64,000 nt of DNA from an uncultured Oscillibacter sp. (GCA_910589315.1 CAJUTB010000002.1:62001-126000); one strand, 5' to 3'. Shown: positions 41,493 through 49,932, numbered from the stretch's first letter. A program made the numbers and translations. The notes: a model not told the origin generated them from the letters alone.

Positions 41493-42439
41493 CGGTCTAT
41501 GCTGCGCTTTGCGGCTTCGCGCTGGATTTGCTGCTGGGGGACCCGGCCTGGATGCCGCATCCGGTGGTATGTATGGGAAAAGTGATCTCCCTTTTGGAAA
41601 CATTCCTCCGGAAAAACCTGCCCCAAACCCAGAAGGGGGAATTCTGGGGCGGCGTGATGCTGGCGGCTGCGCTTCCGCTGCTGACGCTGGCCGTTTCCGG
41701 GACCGCCTGTATCCTGGCGGCGGAGGTTCATCCGGCGTTGGGCTTTGCCCTGCAAACGCTGTGGTGCTGGCAGGCGTTGGCAGCGAAGGGGTTAGCCGTG
41801 GAGAGCCGCCGGGTCTGCGAGGCCCTGGAAAACGACGGCCTTCCCGCCGCGCGCAAAGCGGTGGGGCGCATTGTAGGCCGCGACACGGAGTCTCTGGACG
41901 AAGCCGGCGTCATCCGGGCGGCGGTGGAGACCGTTGCGGAGAACTTTGCCGACGGCGTGGCCGCGCCAATGCTGTATATGTTCCTGGGCGGCGCGCCGCT
42001 GGCGTTGGCATATAAGGCCGTTAACACCATGGACAGCATGATTGGCTATAAAAACGACCGCTATCTGTACTTTGGCCGGGCGGCGGCCAGGCTGGACGAC
42101 CTGGCCAACTACATCCCCTCCCGCATCGCCGCCCTGTTTTGGATTCTCTCCGCAGGCGTCACCGGGCAGAACGCCCAAAACGCCTGGCGTATCTGGCGGC
42201 GGGACCGCCGGAATCATGCCAGTCCGAATTCGGCCCAGACGGAGGCGGCGTGCGCGGGCGCGTTGGGAATTCAGCTTGGCGGTCCGGCGTGCTACTTTGG
42301 CGAGCGTTATGAAAAACCCACCATCGGCGACGCCCTGCGCCCCGCCGAACCGGAGGACATCCGGCGGGCAAACGACATGCTGTATACGGCCAGCGCGGCG
42401 TTGATGGCGGCTTGTATGCTGGGCGGAATTTGGAGGTAA
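41486..42439 (+). CDS. cbiB: Adenosylcobinamide-phosphate synthase CbiB
   Basis: A 317-residue membrane enzyme attaching (R)-1-aminopropan-2-ol phosphate to adenosylcobyric acid. Hallmarks are ALDLLLGDPAWMPHPVVCMG (about 12-31), ETVAENFADGVAAPMLYMFLGGAPLALAYKAVNTMDSMIGYKN (about 147-189), and the ANYIPSRIAALFW segment. There are four to five hydrophobic helices. It is followed by cobD after 3 nt, whose product is its substrate. Confidence 0.95.
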   Translation: MLTVYAALCGFALDLLLGDPAWMPHPVVCMGKVISLLETFLRKNLPQTQKGEFWGGVMLAAALPLLTLAVSGTACILAAEVHPALGFALQTLWCWQALAAKGLAVESRRVCEALENDGLPAARKAVGRIVGRDTESLDEAGVIRAAVETVAENFADGVAAPMLYMFLGGAPLALAYKAVNTMDSMIGYKNDRYLYFGRAAARLDDLANYIPSRIAALFWILSAGVTGQNAQNAWRIWRRDRRNHASPNSAQTEAACAGALGIQLGGPACYFGERYEKPTIGDALRPAEPEDIRRANDMLYTASAALMAACMLGGIWR

Positions 42440-42442
42440 GGA

Positions 42443-43495
42443 ATGGATTGGAAGCACGGCGGAGACTGGGCCGGTTTTGAACGGGAATACGGCGCGCCGC
42501 CTCTGGATTTCTCCGCTAATGTCAGCCCCCTGGGGGCGCCGGAGGGCGTCAAGGCGGCTCTGCGGGACGCCGCCGGGCGGGTGGACCGCTACCCGGACCC
42601 GTTCTGCCGCGCCCTGCGGGACGCTCTCGCGGAACGGGAGAATGTTCCCGCCGGGCAGATCGTCTGCGGAAACGGCGCGGCGGACCTGATCTATCGAATC
42701 GTCTGGGCCTTGCGGCCCCGGCGTGCGCTGGCGGCGGCCCCGACCTTCAGCGAGTACGGAGCCGCTTTGCGGACGGCGGGCTGTACGGTGGTTTCCTACC
42801 CTCTGAAACGGGAAAACGAATTCCGCCTGGGCGCGGACTTCCTGGAATTCATCACGCCGGAAACGGACGCCGTGTTCCTCTGCGAGCCGAACAATCCCAC
42901 CGGTTTAACCACGCCCCGCCCGCTGCTGCTGAAAATTCTGGAACGCTGCCGGAACTCCGGCACATGGCTGATTGCCGACGAGTGCTTCAACGACTTTCTC
43001 GACGAACCGGAGGAACACAGCCTCCGGCCCTGGCTGACCGAGTTCCCAAACCTGCTGATTCTCAAAGCCTTTACCAAGCTGTACGCCATGGCGGGGGTTC
43101 GCCTGGGCTATGTGCTCTCCCAGGATGAAAGCCTTCCGGACGCCTTGCGGGAGGCGGGACCGCCCTGGAACGTCTCGACGCTGGCCCAAGCCGCCGGAGC
43201 CGCGGCGTTGCGGGAAACAGCCTATGTCCGGCGGCTGCGGAGGCTTATCCAAGCAGAACGGCCCCGTTTGCTGGAAGGCTTGCGGCAACTGGGCTTGGAG
43301 GTGATTCCCGGCGAGGCGAATTATCTCCTGTTTCAGAGTCAAAGGCCCCTCGTATCCCCGCTGCGGGAGCGGGGCATTCTGCTGCGGAGCTGCGCCAATT
43401 ACGAGGGCCTGGACGAAACGTGGTACCGCACGGTGGTCCGGACCCATGAGGAAAATCAGCGGCTGCTTACCGCGCTGAAGGAGGTTTTTCTATGA
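42443..43495 (+). CDS. cobD: L-threonine-O-3-phosphate decarboxylase CobD (PLP fold I)
   Basis: A 350-residue PLP enzyme related to histidinol-phosphate aminotransferase. The start MDWKHGGDWAGFEREYG with LDFSANVSPLGAPEGV (about 21-36) is typical of CobD. CEPNNPTGLTTPRP (about 149-162) and ADECFNDFLDEPEE bind the cofactor. The Schiff-base lysine is in LKAFTKLYAMAGVRLGY (about 212-228). It provides (R)-1-aminopropan-2-ol phosphate. Position right after cbiB supports CobD over HisC. GGAGGTAAGG precedes the ATG. Confidence 0.92.
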   Translation: MDWKHGGDWAGFEREYGAPPLDFSANVSPLGAPEGVKAALRDAAGRVDRYPDPFCRALRDALAERENVPAGQIVCGNGAADLIYRIVWALRPRRALAAAPTFSEYGAALRTAGCTVVSYPLKRENEFRLGADFLEFITPETDAVFLCEPNNPTGLTTPRPLLLKILERCRNSGTWLIADECFNDFLDEPEEHSLRPWLTEFPNLLILKAFTKLYAMAGVRLGYVLSQDESLPDALREAGPPWNVSTLAQAAGAAALRETAYVRRLRRLIQAERPRLLEGLRQLGLEVIPGEANYLLFQSQRPLVSPLRERGILLRSCANYEGLDETWYRTVVRTHEENQRLLTALKEVFL

Positions 43496-44973
43496 AACGG
43501 CGCATCATGATTCAAGGTACCATGTCCGGCGCGGGCAAAAGCGCGCTGTGCGCGGCTCTGTGCCGGATTTTCCGGCAGGACGGCTACCGCGCCGCCCCGT
43601 TCAAGAGCCAGAATATGGCCTTAAACAGCTATATCACCCGTCAGGGCCTGGAAATGGGCCGCGCCCAGGTGATGCAGGCCCAGGCGGCGGGCATTGAACC
43701 GGATGTGCGGATGAATCCCGTCCTTCTCAAGCCGTCCAGCGACACGGGCAGTCAGGTGATCGTCAACGGCGAGCCCCGGGGCCATATGGCGGCGGCGGAG
43801 TATTACCGCTACAAAAAAACGCTGGTCCCGGAAATCATGGCGGCTTATGAAAGTCTGGCGGAGGAGTATGACATCCTCGTCATCGAAGGCGCGGGAAGCC
43901 CGGCGGAAATCAACCTCAAGGGCGAGGACATCGTAAACATGGGCCTGGCCGCAAAAACCAGCGCGCCGGTCCTGCTGGCCGGGGACATTGACCGCGGAGG
44001 GGTTTTCGCTCAGCTCTACGGCACCACGGCCCTGCTGGAGCCGGACGAACGGGCCAGAATCAAGGGCCTGCTGATCAACAAATTCCGGGGCGACCCGGAA
44101 ATTCTGCGGCCCGGTTTAACCATGCTGGAAGAAATGTGCGGCGTTCCGGTCCTGGGCGTCGTGCCCTATCTGCCGGTGGAACTGGACGACGAGGACTCCC
44201 TCGCCCCCAGCCTCTCCCGGACGGAGGCCCGCCGGGCGATTGATATCGCCGTCCTCCGCCTGCCGCGGATATCCAACTTTACCGATTTTTCCCCCTTGGA
44301 GGCGCACGCGGCTCTCGGGGTACGCTACGTGGACCGGGCGGCGGCTTTGGGCACACCGGACCTCATCATCCTGCCGGGCACAAAAAGCACCATGTCCGAC
44401 CTGCTCTGGCTGCGGGAAAACGGCCTGGAATCCGCCGTGCAGAAGCGGGCGGCGTCCGGCACGCCGGTGCTGGGCGTCTGCGGCGGCTACCAGATGCTTT
44501 GCGAGTCGCTGGAGGACCCCGGCGGCGTGGAGGGGAACCAGGCGTCCATGCGGGGAATGGGCCTGCTGCCGGGCCGCACGGTTTTCTCGGCGGAAAAAAC
44601 CCGCACAAACCGAAAAGCCTCCGTCGTTTCCGGTCCCTTCCGCGGCGCGGCGCTGGAGGGCTACGAAATCCATATGGGCGACACCAGCGCACAGGAGGCT
44701 CCCTTCTGCATCCTGGAAGACGGCCGGTCCGACGGCTGCCAGCGGGGGACGGTTTTCGGAACCTATCTCCACGGTCTGTTTGACACCGGCGAGCTGACTG
44801 TAAAGCTGGCGGCTTGGCTTTGTGAACGAAAGGGGATTTCCCCCGGAGACGCCGCGCCGCTGTCCCACCGGGCCTATCAGGAAACCCAATACAACCGCTT
44901 GGCGGAAGGGGTGCGGCAGTCTGTGAACCTGCCGGAAATCTATCGGATTCTGGAAGAAAGCGAAAGGGGATAA
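43492..44973 (+). CDS. cobQ: Cobyric acid synthase CobQ/CbiP
   Basis: A 493-residue glutamine amidotransferase that amidates the b, d, e and g side chains. The N-terminal half has MIQGTMSGAGKSALCAALCRIF (about 4-25), APFKSQNMALNSY and VIEGAGSPAEINLK (about 130-143). The C-terminal glutaminase half has the Cys nucleophile in GTPVLGVCGGYQML (about 323-336) and the His in GTYLHGLFDTGEL. It is full length. It overlaps cobD by 4 nt; cbiC follows after 5 nt. Confidence 0.96.
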   Translation: MKRRIMIQGTMSGAGKSALCAALCRIFRQDGYRAAPFKSQNMALNSYITRQGLEMGRAQVMQAQAAGIEPDVRMNPVLLKPSSDTGSQVIVNGEPRGHMAAAEYYRYKKTLVPEIMAAYESLAEEYDILVIEGAGSPAEINLKGEDIVNMGLAAKTSAPVLLAGDIDRGGVFAQLYGTTALLEPDERARIKGLLINKFRGDPEILRPGLTMLEEMCGVPVLGVVPYLPVELDDEDSLAPSLSRTEARRAIDIAVLRLPRISNFTDFSPLEAHAALGVRYVDRAAALGTPDLIILPGTKSTMSDLLWLRENGLESAVQKRAASGTPVLGVCGGYQMLCESLEDPGGVEGNQASMRGMGLLPGRTVFSAEKTRTNRKASVVSGPFRGAALEGYEIHMGDTSAQEAPFCILEDGRSDGCQRGTVFGTYLHGLFDTGELTVKLAAWLCERKGISPGDAAPLSHRAYQETQYNRLAEGVRQSVNLPEIYRILEESERG

Positions 44974-44978
44974 CCGCT

Positions 44979-45635
44979 ATGGCGCACATCAAACCGGCGG
45001 ACATCGAACGGGAGAGCATGAACATTCTGACGGCAGAGCTTACCGCCCGCGGGATGGTTCTGGAAGGGGAAACGGAGGCGGTGGTGAAGCGGGTGATTCA
45101 CACCACGGCGGATTTTGACTACGCGGAAAACCTGCGCTTTACGCCCCAGGCTGTGGCGCGGGGCGTGGAGGCCCTGCGGGGAGGCGTCGTTGTGACGGAT
45201 ACGCATATGGCTCTTTCCGGCGTCAGCAAGCCCGCGCTGGCCCGTTTGGGCGGGACGGCCCGCTGTTTCATGGCGGACCCCGAAACGGCGGAACAGGCCA
45301 AGGCGGCCGGGTCCACCCGCGCGGCGGCGGCGGTTCTGCGGGCAGAGGCGGAGGTTCCCGCCGCGATTCTGGCCGTGGGCAACGCCCCAACCGCCCTGCT
45401 TCGCATTGCGGAACGCATGGAGGCGGGCTGGCGTCCGGCGTTGGTGATCGGGGTTCCGGTGGGTTTTGTGAACGTCGTGGAGAGCAAAGAGCGAATCTGG
45501 GAGGTCTGCACCCGTCTGGGGGTTCCGGCGATTGTGTCGCTGGGGCGCAAGGGCGGAAGCAATGTTGCCGCGGCCATCTGCAACGCCCTGCTTTATACGG
45601 CGGCGGGGCTACTGGACCCTTCCAGCCGAAACTGA
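44979..45635 (+). CDS. cbiC: Cobalt-precorrin-8 methylmutase CbiC/CobH
   Basis: A 218-residue enzyme moving a methyl group from C11 to C12 to yield cobyrinate. The catalytic His is in VVKRVIHTTADFDYAENL (about 34-51). VTDTHMALSGVSK (about 72-84), PAAILAVGNAPTALL (about 127-141) and PVGFVNVVESKE are further signatures. It is the last gene of the cluster, followed by a strong terminator. Confidence 0.95.
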   Translation: MAHIKPADIERESMNILTAELTARGMVLEGETEAVVKRVIHTTADFDYAENLRFTPQAVARGVEALRGGVVVTDTHMALSGVSKPALARLGGTARCFMADPETAEQAKAAGSTRAAAAVLRAEAEVPAAILAVGNAPTALLRIAERMEAGWRPALVIGVPVGFVNVVESKERIWEVCTRLGVPAIVSLGRKGGSNVAAAICNALLYTAAGLLDPSSRN

Positions 45636-45640
45636 ACGAG

Positions 45641-45674
45641 AAACAGGCCCTCCGGTTTTCCGGAGGGCCTGTTT
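45641..45674. terminator. Bidirectional terminator ending the cobalamin cluster
   Basis: AAACAGGCCCTCCGG TTTT CCGGAGGGCCTGTTT, a perfect 15-bp stem with A and T flanks, between cbiC (+) and the convergent XRE gene (-). Confidence 0.92.
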
Positions 45675-45684
45675 TGCAGAAGGG

Positions 45685-45912
45685 TTAGTCGCGGAAGTCA
45701 AAAAGCTCTTTTGGTTTTATGCCGAACACATCGCACATTTTGAACACCAGATCAAAGGAAACGCCGACATTTCCCAATTCAATCGCGCTGATATGGCTTC
45801 TTTCAATATCCAGCATCTCCGCCAGTTGCAGTTGCGTAACGCGCATGGCTTTTCGATAATATACGACGTTCAGTCCAAACTTTCTGTATCGGTCCCGATA
45901 TTCTTCCTTCAT
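45685..45912 (-). CDS. XRE-family transcriptional regulator (75 aa)
   Basis: A one-domain helix-turn-helix protein. RDRYRKFGLNVVYYRKAMRVTQLQLAEMLDIERSHISAIELG (about 5-46) gives the five-helix XRE fold, with the recognition helix near RSHISAIE, and it ends VFGIKPKELFDF. GAGAGGTG stands before the ATG. Its promoter (TTGAAT 45969-45964, TAGTCT 45946-45941, 17-nt spacing) is back-to-back with that of the small gene at 46064. A perfect palindrome lies between, so this protein is a candidate for binding it. Confidence 0.88.
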   Translation of the reverse strand: MKEEYRDRYRKFGLNVVYYRKAMRVTQLQLAEMLDIERSHISAIELGNVGVSFDLVFKMCDVFGIKPKELFDFRD

Positions 45913-45940
45913 CGTTTATCACCTCTCTATTAGTTTAGAG

Positions 45941-45969
45941 AGACTAGGGCAGGCAATAAACCGATTCAA
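45941..45969 (-). promoter_or_regulatory. Putative promoter of the XRE regulator gene
   Basis: On the minus strand, TTGAAT (45969-45964), a 17-nt spacer and TAGTCT (45946-45941), immediately next to the palindrome at 45970-45986. Confidence 0.55.
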
Positions 45970-45986
45970 AATGTCGTAACGACATT
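45970..45986. promoter_or_regulatory. 17-bp perfect palindromic operator between divergent promoters
   Basis: AATGTCGT-A-ACGACATT. It fills exactly the gap between the -35 boxes of the two divergent promoters and overlaps the plus-strand -35 by 2 nt. A dimeric regulator bound here would affect both genes. Confidence 0.7.
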
Positions 45987-46013
45987 GAAAGTGGTCGAAA
46001 TCTGTGGTATTAT
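45985..46013 (+). promoter_or_regulatory. Putative promoter of the 58-residue protein gene
   Basis: TTGAAA (45985-45990), a 17-nt spacer and TATTAT (46008-46013), overlapping the palindrome at its left edge. Confidence 0.65.
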
Positions 46014-46063
46014 ATGGATAACGACCCACAAAATGCAAAAAGCGAACATAGGAGGAATTTGAT

Positions 46064-46240
46064 ATGGCGCGATACATGGTGGATTTGCCGTTGGAGACGG
46101 CGGTGTTTTATGAAAAGGTTTCCCAGCAGAGCGGGTATAAAATTGAACAGGTTCTGGCGGACGCGCTGTTCAAGATGGCGGGCGATCTGTCGGTGGAATT
46201 GCTGGCGCAAAAGCGCAGACGGCAAAAAAGAGGGAGCTGA
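46064..46240 (+). CDS. 58-residue ribbon-helix-helix-like protein
   Basis: A short frame MARYMVDLPLETAVFYEKVS... ending QKRRRQKRGS, with GGAGGA 7 nt before the ATG, a promoter upstream and a terminator overlapping its stop. An N-terminal beta strand (ARYMVDLP) is followed by two helices (about 10-20 and 26-45: KIEQVLADALFKMAGDLSVELLAQ). This is the layout of MetJ/Arc-type DNA-binding proteins and antitoxins. The C-terminus is strongly basic. No toxin gene is adjacent. Assignment to the ribbon-helix-helix fold is inference; coding status is well supported. Confidence 0.7.
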   Translation: MARYMVDLPLETAVFYEKVSQQSGYKIEQVLADALFKMAGDLSVELLAQKRRRQKRGS

Positions 46241-46262
46241 CCTTCGGTCAGCTCCCTCTTTT
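46229..46262 (+). terminator. Terminator overlapping the stop codon of the 58-residue gene
   Basis: AGGGAGCTGACC TTC GGTCAGCTCCCT followed by CTTTTT; the stem includes the TGA stop. Confidence 0.9.
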
Positions 46263-46269
46263 TGAAAGC

Positions 46270-46308
46270 TCTTTTTTGGTTCCTTTTTTCTCTCGAGAAA
46301 AAAGGAAC
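46270..46308. repeat. Third copy of the CTTTCTTTTGG palindromic repeat family
   Basis: CTCTTTTTTGG leads into GTTCCTTTTTTCTC...GAAAAAAGGAAC. The architecture is the same as the two units at 22764-22841. It lies between the 58-residue gene (+) and the end of the ABC exporter operon (-). Confidence 0.7.
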
Positions 46309-46316
46309 GTCCCCCG

Positions 46317-48203
46317 TTACGCCAGTTCCGCCTGGCCGGTGTAGAGCTGGAAATAACGGCCTTTCTCGCCCAGCAAGCCGTCATGGTCGCCGCGCTCGAT
46401 GATCTCGCCCTGCTCCAATACCATAATGGCCTTTGCGTTGCGGACCGTAGAGAGCCGGTGGGCGATGACAAACACCGTGCGGCCCGCCATGAGCCGGTCC
46501 ATGCCGCGCTCAATGAGCTTTTCCGTCCGCGTGTCGATGGAACTGGTGGCCTCGTCCAGAATCAATACCGGCGGATTCGCACAGGCGGCCCGGGCAATGT
46601 TCAATAGCTGCCGTTCGCCCTGGCTCAGACTGCCGCCGTCGCCGGAGAGCATGGTCTGATAGCCCTGGGGCAGATGCCGGATGAAAGCGTCCGCCCCCGC
46701 CAGACGCGCCGCCGCCTCCACTTCCTCGTCCGTTGCCTCCAAACGGCCATAGCGGATATTATCCGCCACCGTGCCGGTGAACAAATGCGTGTCTTGCAGC
46801 ACCACGCCCAAAGAGCGGCGCAAAGAGTCCTTTGCAATGTCCCGCACGTCAATCCCGTCGTAGGTGATCGTGCCGCTCTGGATTTCATAAAACCGGTTGA
46901 TCAGGCTCGTGATCGTGGTTTTGCCTGCGCCGGTGGAGCCGACAAACGCAATCTTCTGACCCGGTTTTGCAAAGAGGGACACGTTTTTCAAAATGACGCG
47001 TTCCGGGTTGTAGCCGAACACCACATTTTCAAAACGCACGTCGCCCCGCAGGGGAACCAGCTCGCCGCCGGGCTTTTTCCAGGCCCATGCGCCGGTGTCA
47101 TAGACGGCTTCTGTAAGATCGCCGCCGGGACCCTCCGCCACGCGGACCAGTTCCACCTGACCGGCATCCGCCTCCGGCTCGGTTTCCATGATCTCAAAAA
47201 TCCGCTCCGCGCCCGCTACGGCGGAGAGAATCGTATTGATCTGCTGGGAAATCTGGGTGATGGGCTGGCCCACCTGCCGGGTATATTGGAGAAACGCGCC
47301 CAAATCGCCCAACCGGAAGCCGCCGCCCTGTACCGCAAACATGGCCCCAACGCAGCAGGTGACGGCATAGTTGATATAATTCAGATTCCCCATGGCGGGC
47401 ATCATCATGCCGGCGAAAATCTGCGCGCGGGTTCCTGCGTGGCGATATGCCTCGTTGCGCTCATAGAACCCTTCCTTGGCGGCGGATTCGTGGTTGAAAA
47501 CCTTAATGACCTTCTGGCCCTCAATCATCTCCTCGATATAGCCGTTGACCTCGCCGACGGCCTTTTGCTGCTGGGCAAAATAACGGCGGCTGCGGCCTCC
47601 GATGTTCTTCACCACCAGCAGCATTATGCCCAGGACGCCGAAGGTGATCAGCGTCAGGGGAGGGCTGAGGACCAGCATCATCAAAATCGTGCCGCTGAAG
47701 TTCAGCGTGCAGGAAATCAGACTGCCAAAGCTGTTGTTCAGAGCTTCCGAAACTGTTTCGATGTCGTTGGTGTAGCGGCTCATCAGTTCGCCGTGGGTAT
47801 GGGCGTCAAAAAATTTCAGCGGCAGGGTCTGCATTTTGTCAAAGAGATCGGCCCGGATTTTGGCGACAGTGGTCTGGGAAATATGAACCATAATGCGGGC
47901 ATAGCCGAAGGAACAGGCCGCGCCGGCAATATAAACCGCCGCCATAACCGCCAGCATTTTGGCAAGGCCGGGGAAGTCGCCGGGAAGAATATAGTCGTTG
48001 ATCAGCGGCTTGATCAAATAGGAACCGCCTACGGTGCAGGCTGCGCTGATTACCAGCAGAACCGCCACCAGACACAACGCCAGTTTATAACGGCCCAGGT
48101 ATTTCATCAGCTTTCCAAGGGTTTTGCGCAGATCCTTGGGCTTTCCGAAGCCGCCGTGGGGCGGGCCTCCGGGGCCGGGACCGGGGTGAGAGTGTTTAGC
48201 CAT
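46317..48203 (-). CDS. ABC exporter half-transporter, canonical-ATPase subunit (second gene)
   Basis: A 628-residue membrane-ATPase fusion of the multidrug/lipid exporter type. A Gly/Pro/His-rich N-terminus (HSHPGPGPGGPPHGGFG) precedes six helices (about 40-325). The ATPase domain has Walker A VGSTGAGKTTI (about 415-425), a signature reading SLSQGERQLLNIARA (LSQGE in place of LSGGQ), Walker B LILDEATSSIDT with catalytic Glu, and H-loop VIAHRLSTV. It pairs with the upstream subunit, which has the degenerate Walker B. The start at 48203 overlaps the upstream gene by 8 nt, with AAGGAG upstream. The substrate is unknown. Confidence 0.92.
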   Translation of the reverse strand: MAKHSHPGPGPGGPPHGGFGKPKDLRKTLGKLMKYLGRYKLALCLVAVLLVISAACTVGGSYLIKPLINDYILPGDFPGLAKMLAVMAAVYIAGAACSFGYARIMVHISQTTVAKIRADLFDKMQTLPLKFFDAHTHGELMSRYTNDIETVSEALNNSFGSLISCTLNFSGTILMMLVLSPPLTLITFGVLGIMLLVVKNIGGRSRRYFAQQQKAVGEVNGYIEEMIEGQKVIKVFNHESAAKEGFYERNEAYRHAGTRAQIFAGMMMPAMGNLNYINYAVTCCVGAMFAVQGGGFRLGDLGAFLQYTRQVGQPITQISQQINTILSAVAGAERIFEIMETEPEADAGQVELVRVAEGPGGDLTEAVYDTGAWAWKKPGGELVPLRGDVRFENVVFGYNPERVILKNVSLFAKPGQKIAFVGSTGAGKTTITSLINRFYEIQSGTITYDGIDVRDIAKDSLRRSLGVVLQDTHLFTGTVADNIRYGRLEATDEEVEAAARLAGADAFIRHLPQGYQTMLSGDGGSLSQGERQLLNIARAACANPPVLILDEATSSIDTRTEKLIERGMDRLMAGRTVFVIAHRLSTVRNAKAIMVLEQGEIIERGDHDGLLGEKGRYFQLYTGQAELA

Positions 48204-49932
48204 CCATGCTCGCTCCTTCCTGTTGGGATTGGAAAACCTCGCGATAAATCTCACAAGTCTGCATAAGTTCTTCATGGGTGCCCTGGGCAACAATTTTCCC
48301 GCCGTCCATGACAAGAATCACATCCGCCTCGCGGACAGAGGCCACCCGCTGGGCAATGATAAACTTGGTGGTGTCCTTGAGCTCGCTGGCAAACGCGGCG
48401 CGAATCTTGGCGTCGGTGGCGGTGTCCACCGCGCTGGTGGAGTCGTCGAGAATCAGCACCTTGGGCTTTTTCAAAATCGCCCGGGCAATGCACAGCCGCT
48501 GTTTCTGTCCGCCGGAGACGTTCACGCCTCCCTGCCCCAGATCGGTGTCCAGGCCCTCGGGCATCCGCTCCAGAAACTCGCTGGCACAGGCGGCGCGGCA
48601 CGCGGCCCATAATTCCTCGTCGGCGGCATGGGGATTTCCCCAGAGAAGGTTTTCCCGGATGGTGCCGGAAAAGAGGGTGTTTTTCTGCAACACCACGCTG
48701 ACGGCATCCCGCAGATGCTCCATGGTGTACGCATCCACCGGACGGCCGCCGACAGAGACCGTACCGCTGTCCGCCTCGTAGAGCCGCGGGATGAGAGAGA
48801 CGAGGGTGGTTTTGCCGCTGCCGGTGCCCCCCAGCACGCCGACGGTCTGTCCAGAGCGGATGTGCAGGTTTACGTCTTTCAAAATCCATTCCGGGCTTTC
48901 GGGGCTGTACTTGAAGGAAACGTGGTCAAAGTCCACGCTGCCGCTGGAAACCGCCGCATGGTTTTCCGCATTGCGGTCCGTGATGGCGGGCGTCTCGTTC
49001 AAAACTTCCACAATGCGCTTGGCGCAGGCGACGGAACGGGTCAGCATCATGAACATCATCGAGACCATCATCAGGGACATCATGATCTGGGTGATGTAGG
49101 TGAAGTAAGTCATCAGCTTGCCCGGAAGCAGGGTCCCGGCAAAGACCATATGCCCGCCGAACCACATGACGGCAATGATTGTACCGTAGACAATCAGCAT
49201 CATCACCGGCATATTGATTACCACCGCGCCGAAAGCCCGCTGGGAAGTGTTTTTCAAATCGCTGTTGCGCCCAGCGAATTTCTCCCGCTCGTGGTCCTCC
49301 CGCACAAAGGATTTGACCACTCGGATTCCCGCCAGGTTTTCCTGTACCACCAGATTGAGCGCGTCGGTTTTGTCCTGGAGGGCGCGGAACATCGGCCCCA
49401 CCTGCACCAGAATCACACAGACCACTGCCAGCAGCAGCGGCAGGGCAACCAGAAACACGTTGCTCAGCTGGTAGCTGATCCGCACAGACAACACCAGGGC
49501 GGAGACCAGCATCACCGGCGCGCGCACCAGCAGGCGCATTCCCATCATCAGGGTCATCTGCATAGCGTTCACGTCGCTGGTGAGCCGCGTGACCAGCGAG
49601 GCGGTGGAAAAGCGTTCAATGTTGGAAAAGGCAAAGTCCTGAATGCGGTCATATTCGGCCCGCCGGAGGTTTGCGCCGAAGCCCTGTCCGGCCACCGACG
49701 AAAAAACCGCCGCGCCCAGTCCAAAGCACAGCGAGACCATGGCCAAAAGCACCATCAGCCCGCCTTTTTGCAGAATGTAATTCTGATCGCCGTTCTGGAT
49801 GCCAATATCTACAATATCGCTCATCACCAGCGGAATCAGCAGTTCAAAAACAGCCTCCGCCGCGCTGCACGCAATGCCTGCGAGTATCCATAGGCGATAG
49901 GGACGGGCGTGGGGCCAGAGTTGTTTCATCAT
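48196..49932 (-). CDS. ABC exporter half-transporter, degenerate-ATPase subunit (first gene)
   Basis: A 578-residue exporter subunit with six helices (about 12-300) and an ATPase domain. Walker A is LGGTGSGKTTL (about 363-373) and the signature is the canonical NVSGGQKQRLCIARA. Walker B reads LILDDSTSAVD, with Asp in place of the catalytic Glu, and the H-loop reads IIAQRVASV, with Gln in place of His. These changes make one of the two ATP sites of a heterodimer inactive, as in BmrCD/TM287-288-type exporters. It overlaps marR by 4 nt and is regulated with it. Confidence 0.93.
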   Translation of the reverse strand: MMKQLWPHARPYRLWILAGIACSAAEAVFELLIPLVMSDIVDIGIQNGDQNYILQKGGLMVLLAMVSLCFGLGAAVFSSVAGQGFGANLRRAEYDRIQDFAFSNIERFSTASLVTRLTSDVNAMQMTLMMGMRLLVRAPVMLVSALVLSVRISYQLSNVFLVALPLLLAVVCVILVQVGPMFRALQDKTDALNLVVQENLAGIRVVKSFVREDHEREKFAGRNSDLKNTSQRAFGAVVINMPVMMLIVYGTIIAVMWFGGHMVFAGTLLPGKLMTYFTYITQIMMSLMMVSMMFMMLTRSVACAKRIVEVLNETPAITDRNAENHAAVSSGSVDFDHVSFKYSPESPEWILKDVNLHIRSGQTVGVLGGTGSGKTTLVSLIPRLYEADSGTVSVGGRPVDAYTMEHLRDAVSVVLQKNTLFSGTIRENLLWGNPHAADEELWAACRAACASEFLERMPEGLDTDLGQGGVNVSGGQKQRLCIARAILKKPKVLILDDSTSAVDTATDAKIRAAFASELKDTTKFIIAQRVASVREADVILVMDGGKIVAQGTHEELMQTCEIYREVFQSQQEGASMDG

